Positions 16,272-22,952 of a stretch of 52,910 nt of DNA are shown one piece after another. Both the position numbers and the translations under genes were made by a program. The stretch spans positions 1 to 52,910 of the forward strand of contig CBDUZW010000029.1 in NCBI GenBank assembly GCA_965371805.1, in the 5' to 3' direction. The notes below the pieces were generated by a model. That model had not been told where the DNA came from. It worked only from the letters and a program-made list of their open reading frames with translations, and made no database searches. Each line of letters starts with the position of its first letter. Position 1 is the first letter of the stretch. This stretch comes from JAOZTV01 sp965371805 (GTDB lineage Bacteria; Acidobacteriota; Aminicenantia; UBA2199).

Positions 16272-16562
16272 ATGAAAATATTAGCAATAGAAAAAGAATT
16301 AAAAACGGTTGATTGGAAAAAAGAGTCTCAAACCCTTGTTGATGAAGCAAAAGTGGTTTATAACATGATACTTTCCGATAGTTTACGTGAGATATATTTC
16401 ACCGAAAATAAAAATGCAGTTTTGATTCTTGAATGCGACGATAAAACAAAGGCAAAAAAACTATTAAGTAAGTTGCCCTTAGTTGAGAAAAAAATAATAG
16501 ATTTTGAGATAATGGAGTTACAACCATATACAGGTTTTTCACGATTAATAGACAAAGAATAA
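16272..16562 (+). CDS. Muconolactone-isomerase/YCII-like small barrel protein, copy 2
   Basis: The 96 residues are the same as in the gene at 14964. The ATG at 16272 stands behind AAGGAG supplied by leader A; a GTG six codons upstream overlaps that site and is rejected. Copy 1 depends on coupling to a decarboxylase, whereas this copy is free-standing under leader A, so the duplication has put the gene under different control. Confidence 0.8.
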   Translation: MKILAIEKELKTVDWKKESQTLVDEAKVVYNMILSDSLREIYFTENKNAVLILECDDKTKAKKLLSKLPLVEKKIIDFEIMELQPYTGFSRLIDKE

Positions 16563-16760
16563 AAACGGCATACAACAATGTATCAAAACAATAGCCGAAA
16601 TTGCAATAAAGTCAAGGGTTGTAACCCGCTTCAACTTCATCGAAAATTGAAATATTTGAGTTCCGCAATCGACTCCTATTCTTATACTTACTGTTATATT
16701 AAAAGAGCAATAATCTGCAATACATATACTTTTATAATTTGTATTATCTAACATAGAAAT
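16272..16760 (+). repeat. Direct duplication of ~490 bp, copy 2
   Basis: Second copy of 14964-15452, covering the small barrel gene, its attC-like tail and most of a leader A. The homology ends within the leader, consistent with exchange between leader copies. Confidence 0.93.
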
Positions 16761-16788
16761 TGCGAATAAATAATAAGGAGATAAAAAA
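16699..16788 (+). promoter_or_regulatory. Leader A, copy 6
   Basis: The consensus is followed by a small variant (ATTGCGAATAAATAATAAGG) and GGAGATAAAAAAATG. It leads to the 48-codon ORF. Confidence 0.55.
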
Positions 16789-16935
16789 ATGAATTTTAAA
16801 TTAAAAAATTATATTGTTTCTTTGAAAATAGTCTCAATAGGCTTTTTTTTTATAAGAGATGTTTGTAAAATTATAAAAGAGAAATATAAACAATTGAGCT
16901 TAACCTACCAATTTGGTAGTATAAACACAATGTAA
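16789..16935 (+). CDS. Small ORF behind leader A (48 aa), probably a truncated gene
   Basis: ATG behind GGAGAT opens MNFKLKNYIVSLKIVSIGFF, an N-terminus like a signal peptide, then KIIKEKYKQLSLTYQFGSINTM. The last third lies in the attC-like dyad, so the reading frame appears to run by accident into cassette sequence. I assign no function. Confidence 0.35.
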   Translation: MNFKLKNYIVSLKIVSIGFFFIRDVCKIIKEKYKQLSLTYQFGSINTM

Positions 16936-16953
16936 TATACACAATCGTTAGCC
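16891..16953 (+). other. attC-like cassette boundary (candidate 4)
   Basis: CTACCAA-T-TTGGTAG (16905-16919) is a perfect inner palindrome. It is flanked by CAATTGAGCTTA and TATAAACACAATG arms similar to candidate 1, then TCGTTAGCCGCAAGC with a GTTAGCC core (16947-16953). The methyltransferase ATG is 24 bases downstream, typical of a cassette 5' end. Confidence 0.45.
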
Positions 16954-16976
16954 GCAAGCAAAATAGACCAGGCAAT

Positions 16977-17627
16977 ATGACAGAATTTTGGGAATCAAGT
17001 TATAATGAGATGCAGACAACATGGGGATTTGAACCATGCAATTCTGCAATTCTATCAAAAGACATTTTCATTGAGAATGAGGCAAAAAGCATTTTGATTC
17101 CCGGAATTGGGTACGGAAGAAATGCAAAGGTTTTTATCGAGAATGGAATCAATGTTACAGGAATTGAGATTTCTAAAACAGCAATTAACCTGGCAAGAAA
17201 TAAGAATGGACTGGGCATTAAAATTCACAATGGTTCTGTGACAGAAATGCCATTTAGCAACAACTTGTACGACGGAATATTTTGTTATGCCATGATTCAT
17301 TTATTAAACGTCAGAGAAAGAAAAAAATTCATTAGAGATTGTTACAGCCAACTAAAACCAAAAGGCTGCATGATTTTTATCGTTGTCTCAAAAAAGGCAT
17401 CAATGTTCGGAAATGGAAAACAATTAAGCAAAGACAGGTATGAGATTATGAAAGGACTAAATGTATTTTTTTATGATTTTGAATCCGTAAAAAGAGAATT
17501 TGGAGGTTACGAACTAATTGAGACTGTTGAAATTAATGAGCCAATAAAACATATAGAGAATGAGCCTCCTTTAAAATTAATTTTAGTGAAATGTAAAAAA
17601 AATGCCAGCGGCAAACAAAAAATATAG
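16977..17627 (+). CDS. Class I SAM-dependent methyltransferase (TehB/thiopurine-like)
   Basis: The 216-residue protein starts MTEFWESSYNEMQTTWGFEPC. It has motif I ILIPGIGYGRNAKVF, strand-2 acid VTGIEIS, motif for the third strand IHNGSVTEMPFSNNLYDGIFCYAMIHLL and post-motif LKPKGCMIFIVVS. This resembles small-molecule methyltransferases. The substrate is not evident. It sits between two attC-like sites and has a weak ribosome site, as cassette genes often do. Confidence 0.85.
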   Translation: MTEFWESSYNEMQTTWGFEPCNSAILSKDIFIENEAKSILIPGIGYGRNAKVFIENGINVTGIEISKTAINLARNKNGLGIKIHNGSVTEMPFSNNLYDGIFCYAMIHLLNVRERKKFIRDCYSQLKPKGCMIFIVVSKKASMFGNGKQLSKDRYEIMKGLNVFFYDFESVKREFGGYELIETVEINEPIKHIENEPPLKLILVKCKKNASGKQKI

Positions 17628-17739
17628 TGCATGCCGCAGTTAGTAGTACCTAGAAAAGATTTAGTAAATTTGAACAATAGTGAAACCAAAGAAAATTATT
17701 GAATAAAGTGCGGCACGCACCATATTCAAACCGTTACAA
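17627..17739 (+). other. attC-like site, best complete candidate (5)
   Basis: GTGCATGCCGCAGTT (17627-17641) and AAGTGCGGCACGCAC (17706-17720) form a near-perfect 15-bp stem across a 64-base middle. CATATTCAAACCGTTACAA with a GTTA core at 17733 follows. It starts on the last base of the methyltransferase stop and ends about 20 bases before the next ATG. Length (~110 bp), position and core fit an attC site. Confidence 0.5.
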
Positions 17740-17756
17740 ACAATAGAGAAAAACAG

Positions 17757-18323
17757 ATGGATAACTTTGAACAAAATAGAGAAAGTTGGAATGAATTGGC
17801 AACTTTACATGCAAAATCTAGTTTTTACACTGTTGAAGGTTTTAAGAAAGGGAAAACTTCGTTAAATAATATCGAATATTTCACTTTGAAATTATCGTTT
17901 AAAGATGCTTTAGAATATAAGTTTCCGTGGAAAGCTGATCTGTTTTTAATAATAAGTGCCGCACATGAGATTTCATTATCAAATGGTATGTCTTCAAATG
18001 AGAATAAGGAAATCTTCTTTAAGGATATCAAGGACTTTATTAAGAGTAATTCTAAACCGAATGCTTTAATAATAATTGGATTCCCGAATTATAAGATAGG
18101 AGTGACAGAAGAAGAAGTAATAAGACAACGTGAATTTATTGATTCTCTAATGGGACATTCACATTCCCCTGAGGAATTTTTTGCTATCGATGAATTTTCA
18201 TCAGCTTTTTCAGCAGAACCAATACTTTTTGAGCAGACACCTATGGTCTTTACGGGTCAATCTGTTGATGAGACTACGATAATCGCAAATTTTGCAGTTT
18301 TTAAAATTAGTGAGATTCAATAA
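17757..18323 (+). pseudogene. Chimeric methyltransferase lacking the SAM-binding half
   Basis: The N-terminal ~34 residues (MDNFEQNRESWNELATLHAK, then FKKGKTS) are the start of a different methyltransferase family. From LNNIEY onward the sequence is almost the same as residues ~77-232 of the methyltransferase at 9972. The junction falls at the shared LNNIEY codons, and motif I is absent from both parts, so catalysis is unlikely. The frame is open for 188 codons, so a protein may be made. A cassette gene's 5' end appears to have recombined with a resident copy. Confidence 0.85.
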
Positions 18324-18400
18324 AATTAATATAAGTTCAGATAATTTAAATAGAAAGCACAATGTATAAAAACAAATAATTATCAATTCATTATATTTTA

Positions 18401-18488
18401 TTAAAAGAGCAATAATCTGCAATACATATGCTTTTATAATTTGTATTATCTAACATTGAAATTTTTAGTAAATGATAAGGAGATAAAA
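18401..18488 (+). promoter_or_regulatory. Leader A, copy 7 (before the ankyrin gene)
   Basis: The full consensus and ATAAGGAGATAAAAATG are present. Upstream, TAAAAACAAATAATTATCAA is the araC-locus tail seen at 7650 and 22830, so this leader too was carried with araC-linked sequence. Confidence 0.6.
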
Positions 18489-20249
18489 ATGAATTTAAAA
18501 ACAATAGTTATATTTATGATTTTATTTTTTTTAAGCCTCAGTCTTTTTTCACAGACGATGCATGAAGCGATTAAAAAAGGAGATTTACATGAGGTAAAAG
18601 CACTGATTAAAGCTGATGAATCATTCTTAACTACAAAGTACAAAATAGAGTCACCTGTGCCAATACCACGGATGCCATCAGATATAACACCATTACTTGA
18701 TGCTGTCATCTATGGACGTTATGAAATCATAAAATATTTTATAAAGAAAGGAGTTGATCTTAAAAAAAATAATTATGCATTATTCCTTACTCTTTTGCAG
18801 AAAGGGACAAAAATTAAAAACCTTCTAATAATAAATGGAGCAGGATTTGTAAATGATACAGCGGCTCATATGAGGATAAATATATTAACAAAGGCAGTTT
18901 GGTTTTATCCTGATCTTAAATTAATAGATGAGATAATAGATCTCGGAGGCGGATTGGAATTGGACTGGGGTAAAGATGGGAACTATACCCATACGCCACT
19001 GGGTATGGCCACAAGGCATGGAAAGTACCCCATAGCAAAACTACTTGTCAAAAAAGGAGCAAAACTAAATCTCTCTCGAAATAATGGACAGATTGGACTT
19101 CATGATGCGATATATTATTCAAGGCGCTCTGAAGATAAAATGAAGGGATACTCTTCTGAAATGTTGACATATTTACTGGAACATGGTGGTGATAAAAACC
19201 ACAGAGATAATAATGGTAATCTACCAGTTGAGTATGCTGCTGTTGAAGGCATATTATCGGCTTTAAAAATATTATGGGATGGACACTATGATATCAATCA
19301 ACGTGATTTTCTCGGGATGACCTTATTACATAGGACTGTCATAAGGGGATATCTGGATTGTGTAGGATTTCTTCTGTCAAAGAATTTTGATATAAATGCA
19401 GAGGATAAAAGTGGAAATTCTCCCTTATTTTATGCCCATAAGTATGGTCATGTTAAACTATCTGATTATCTAAAATCTAAAGGCGCTAAATCAAAAAAAC
19501 GATTATCTATGGTAAATATTGATAAACTGCTTAATAAAAAATTAAAAACCGGTCAGGCATATATTTGGTATTTAGGTAGATACGGCTGGGCAATTAAAAC
19601 CCAAAACAATTTAATACTTAAACCCTGGGAATGGGGAGAGTATGATCCTGACAATCCTTCCCTGGCAAATGGAAATATTGTTTCAGATGAACTTATTGAT
19701 CAAAATGTTCTTTTTTTTTCAAGTGCAAAAAATGCTGAAACTCTGGTTCCAAAAGACAAATTTTTAAGGACAAAATCTTCTGAGTTTAATATATCATTAA
19801 TATCCACTAAAGCATCAGAATCAAAACAGATCAAGTCTATTAAAATAGAACCTTTAGTAAAGAATAGTATTGGAAGTGCTGAAATATATCAGGATAAGTT
19901 TGATGATTTGCTTATAATATCAGATGGTGTAAAAATATATTTTAAGGGTTATAAAGATCCTGCTGACAAAGAATTTACAAAAAAACTTACTGGTCCTGAC
20001 TTTGCTTTTTTCTCAATTTTTGGTTCAAGAGGGGAATTATCAGAGGAAAAAATAAAAACAGCTGAATCCATTATAAAAACATATAAGCCCAAAACCTTAT
20101 TTCATCAATCCATATATACCAGGTCATATTATCATTATGAATTAAGCAGGCAATTAAAGAAACGGGGTCATAAAATTAATCTGCCCGTAAACAACTTCCC
20201 CGGAGATTGTTTTTTTTATGATAATGGAAAAATAGAATCCAATAAATGA
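18489..20249 (+). CDS. Exported ankyrin-repeat protein with a degenerate MBL-like C-terminal domain
   Basis: The 586-residue protein has a signal peptide (MNLKTIVIFMILFFLSLSLFS). Ankyrin repeats span about 22-345 (TPLGMATRHGKYPIAKLLVKKGA, LPVEYAAVEGILSAL, TLLHRTVIRGYLDCVGFLL, SPLFYAHKYGHVKLSDYLKSKGA). The C-terminal part (about 350-586) begins AYIWYLGRYGWAIKTQNNLILKPWEW, then PSLANGNIVSDEL, as in ankyrin-linked metallo-beta-lactamase domains. The site expected to carry HxHxDH reads FSSAKNAE, so metal hydrolysis is probably lost. The start behind GGAG is preferred to one 16 codons upstream. It is followed after six bases by the PD40 gene. Confidence 0.82.
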   Translation: MNLKTIVIFMILFFLSLSLFSQTMHEAIKKGDLHEVKALIKADESFLTTKYKIESPVPIPRMPSDITPLLDAVIYGRYEIIKYFIKKGVDLKKNNYALFLTLLQKGTKIKNLLIINGAGFVNDTAAHMRINILTKAVWFYPDLKLIDEIIDLGGGLELDWGKDGNYTHTPLGMATRHGKYPIAKLLVKKGAKLNLSRNNGQIGLHDAIYYSRRSEDKMKGYSSEMLTYLLEHGGDKNHRDNNGNLPVEYAAVEGILSALKILWDGHYDINQRDFLGMTLLHRTVIRGYLDCVGFLLSKNFDINAEDKSGNSPLFYAHKYGHVKLSDYLKSKGAKSKKRLSMVNIDKLLNKKLKTGQAYIWYLGRYGWAIKTQNNLILKPWEWGEYDPDNPSLANGNIVSDELIDQNVLFFSSAKNAETLVPKDKFLRTKSSEFNISLISTKASESKQIKSIKIEPLVKNSIGSAEIYQDKFDDLLIISDGVKIYFKGYKDPADKEFTKKLTGPDFAFFSIFGSRGELSEEKIKTAESIIKTYKPKTLFHQSIYTRSYYHYELSRQLKKRGHKINLPVNNFPGDCFFYDNGKIESNK

Positions 20250-20255
20250 GATAAA

Positions 20256-21320
20256 ATGAAAAAAATGGATAGAAAATCAAAGAAACTTTTCAAAGTAATA
20301 TTGACCAGCTTCTTAATACCCTTCATACAATTTAATTCCCTCATTGCAGAGGAACTTTTCATCCCAAATGGGCAAAAGATAGCCACATCCAATAGATGGG
20401 TTGTTAATCTGGCAGATTTTAATGGAGATGGTAAAACCGATGCCGTAGTGGTAAATACAAAGTTAGACAAAAAGAATAATTACAAAGCTGTTCCATCTCC
20501 ATTGGAAATATGGACAAATACACCTTTCCAATGTAATTATTTAAACGAAACTAAACCTGGTAACACGCCCCAAATATTTGGAAAAGATAAGATATCGGTG
20601 AAAGGCAAGAACACACATTCCTGCTCCTTTTCACCTGATGGTAAACTATTTGTTTTTTCAAGATACCCGGACAAAAAATCGTACATGATGGTCTTTAGCA
20701 ATGGTCAATGGAGCGACCCAAAAGAGGCTCCTTTTTATGGTAAGGAAACTTCTTTCTCACCTTATAATGAAAAGGTTTTTTATTACAGAGACGGTGAGAT
20801 TTATTATAAAGAACAAACCAATGAAGGTTTGGGTAATGAAATAAGTGTGGGAGATAATATTAATACTAAAGAAATGGAATATTTTCCCTCAATAACCTAT
20901 GATGCAACTTTGTTTTTTAGTAGAGGAGGTAATTGGAAAAAAGGCCGATTAAGATATTCTACCCTGAGAGATGGAATATATACTAAGTCTATAGATATTG
21001 GTTTGCCTGTAAATAAAGGTGGTGCATTACATGCCTACGTAGCACCCGATAAGAGTTATATGATTTTTAATTCACCACGTGAAGGAAGTTATACGAAGCT
21101 TGATTTATGGATCTCGTTTCATAATGCAAACGACTCATGGACAAAACCGCAAAATCTCGGGAAGAACTTTAATTCTGGAGCAGATGCCATTCTTTGTCCA
21201 ACAGTTACGCCAGACGGAAAGTATATGTTTTTTACCAAATTAAACTTTAGTACCAATACTGGTACTGTCTACTGGGTTTCGACAGATTTTATTGAACACT
21301 TAAAAAAAAATACTCTATAA
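20256..21320 (+). CDS. Exported PD40 beta-propeller protein, chimeric N-terminus
   Basis: The 354-residue protein starts with the signal peptide and first FG-GAP motif of the protein at 22953 (NLADFNGDGK). It then jumps to that protein's last FG-GAP motif (TDAVVVNTKLDKKN), so six blades are missing. The rest is a WD40-like (PD40) propeller: FSPDGKLFVFSRYP, SFSPYNEKVFYYRD, VAPDKSYMIFNSP, VTPDGKYMFFTK. It may still fold from the PD40 part. It lies six bases after the ankyrin gene with no clear ribosome site. Its 3' end is duplicated at 22614. Confidence 0.82.
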   Translation: MKKMDRKSKKLFKVILTSFLIPFIQFNSLIAEELFIPNGQKIATSNRWVVNLADFNGDGKTDAVVVNTKLDKKNNYKAVPSPLEIWTNTPFQCNYLNETKPGNTPQIFGKDKISVKGKNTHSCSFSPDGKLFVFSRYPDKKSYMMVFSNGQWSDPKEAPFYGKETSFSPYNEKVFYYRDGEIYYKEQTNEGLGNEISVGDNINTKEMEYFPSITYDATLFFSRGGNWKKGRLRYSTLRDGIYTKSIDIGLPVNKGGALHAYVAPDKSYMIFNSPREGSYTKLDLWISFHNANDSWTKPQNLGKNFNSGADAILCPTVTPDGKYMFFTKLNFSTNTGTVYWVSTDFIEHLKKNTL

Positions 21321-21464
21321 ACTTATAAGGGATTTATGTGCCAGTCCAAAAAATCATGAGTCCAAAAAATTATATTCCAACTGATGTTTATAATATGAAA
21401 GTTTTTGCAACCAAATAGGTGGCTTGTCCGTTATATGGTATTAAACAAAAAAAAGGAGGTTTAA

Positions 21465-22502
21465 TTGAAAAAATCACTAATTATACTTATTATATTAATG
21501 TTGCTAATGTCGAAATCTTTATTACCAACAGATAAAATATTTCCTGTCCCGCTTGAGAACATATCTCAACCATCCATGTTTCTTGTGAATTATGACAAGA
21601 TTTATATACTTGAGAATGCGAAGATATATATTTATTCTCTAAAAGACTTTAAGTTAATAAAAAAATTCGGAAAAGTAGGGGAAGGGCCGGGAGAGTTTAA
21701 GTATAGTAAAAGTTCTCAAATGCCTATGTTTATGAGTTTTTATAAGAATCAGCTCTTAGTAAATAGCCCAATGAAATTAACCTATTTTGACTTGGGTGGT
21801 AATTATAAACGGGAATTGAAAGTTAAAACAGTTGGTAGAATACTCTACCCAAATGAAAATACATATATTGGACTGGGTTCTATTCCCGTGGAGAACAATC
21901 GGTTTTATATGGGGGCTACATTATTTGAAAATGATTTTAATGTAAAAAAAGTAGTATTTTTAAGTGATTTTGAGGTTAATAATCCGCGAAAAATAATCCT
22001 TCCTTTTACTAATTTTTTCTATAAGCCAATATATAAAGGAAAATTTTATATTAATACAAGCTCAGATGAATTTATAATTAATGTATATGATAAAAATGGA
22101 AAACAGGATTATGTTATTAGTAAAAAATATCCTAAAATGAAAATTTATCCAAATTACAAAAATGAAGTAATGGAATTTGTTAAAAAAAGTCCTAAATTTA
22201 AGAGTGCGTATGAGGATTTTAGGAAATTATTGAAAATCAAGGAACATTTTCCTCCTATCAGGGATTTTCAGATATCCGATGACTTTATCTATGTCATTAC
22301 CTTTAAAAGGAAAGGTAAATTATGGGAATGTATAAAAATGAATTTGAAAGGAGAAGAAAAAGGACGAACTTTTGTAAAACTAAATTATTATAAACACCTT
22401 AGTCTTTATCCATTATTATATTCAGTTTATAAAGAGAATATATATTCATTAGTAGAGGATGAAGAAGACGAAACCTGGAAGATCCATATTCAAAAATTTT
22501 AA
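21465..22502 (+). CDS. Exported 6-bladed beta-propeller protein, paralogue 1
   Basis: The 345-residue protein opens with TTG behind a strong AGGAGG. A signal peptide follows (MKKSLIILIILMLLMSKSLLP), then 6-bladed propeller blades with the diagnostic IYSLKDFKLIKKFGKVGEGPGEFK, FPPIRDFQISDDFIYVITF and a C-terminal EDEEDETWKIHIQKF. Proteins of this kind are exported and often contact carbohydrates; no catalytic residues are seen. A paralogue lies at 36745 on the other strand, and a short copy of its tail at 31035. Confidence 0.82.
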   Translation: MKKSLIILIILMLLMSKSLLPTDKIFPVPLENISQPSMFLVNYDKIYILENAKIYIYSLKDFKLIKKFGKVGEGPGEFKYSKSSQMPMFMSFYKNQLLVNSPMKLTYFDLGGNYKRELKVKTVGRILYPNENTYIGLGSIPVENNRFYMGATLFENDFNVKKVVFLSDFEVNNPRKIILPFTNFFYKPIYKGKFYINTSSDEFIINVYDKNGKQDYVISKKYPKMKIYPNYKNEVMEFVKKSPKFKSAYEDFRKLLKIKEHFPPIRDFQISDDFIYVITFKRKGKLWECIKMNLKGEEKGRTFVKLNYYKHLSLYPLLYSVYKENIYSLVEDEEDETWKIHIQKF

Positions 22503-22613
22503 ATAGTCACATATGGAGTTTTTTTAACCTGATATTCTTGTCTTGCATAGTGTTTTTTATGGCAATTCGCCTATAGGAAAGAAAAGTTAAGACTTTGCCA
22601 GGATGGATATAAG

Positions 22614-22744
22614 ATTCTTTGTCCAACAGTTAGCTAGAGGGAAAGTATATGTTTTTTACCAAATTAAACTTTAGTACCAATACTGGCACTGTCTATTGGG
22701 TTTCGACAGATTTTATTGAACACTTAAAAAATAATACTCTATAA
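22614..22744 (+). pseudogene. 3' fragment of the PD40 gene
   Basis: About 130 bases match the end of the gene at 20256 (TNTGTVYWVSTDFIEHLK, then NTL and stop), with an early in-frame TAG. There is no start. It runs directly into an araC 3' fragment, showing two breakpoints side by side. Confidence 0.88.
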
Positions 22745-22843
22745 GCTTATAAAACCGGTTTTGTAGATCAAAGTCATTTTACCAATATGTTTAAAAATAT
22801 TGTCGGTATTGCTCCCGGTTAATACATGTATAAAAACAAGTAA
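22745..22843 (+). pseudogene. 3' fragment of an AraC-family regulator gene (second)
   Basis: The stretch encodes AYKTGFVDQSHFTNMFKNIV and GIAPG, as at the end of the araC-like gene at 6806, and is joined to leader A as in the intact locus. It starts exactly at the end of the PD40 fragment. Confidence 0.85.
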
Positions 22844-22863
22844 TTATCAATTCACTTTTTTTT

Positions 22864-22952
22864 ATTAAAAGAGCAATAATCTACAATACTTATAATTTTT
22901 TTTTTAGTACTATTTCAACATGGAGATTTTTTACATAATAAGGAGACGTAAA
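22864..22952 (+). promoter_or_regulatory. Leader A, copy 8 (degenerate)
   Basis: TTAAAAGAGCAATAATCTAC is kept, but the middle has drifted (a T-run replaces the TATAAT region). It ends in ATAAGGAGACGTAAAATG before the FG-GAP/PD40 gene. Confidence 0.5.
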
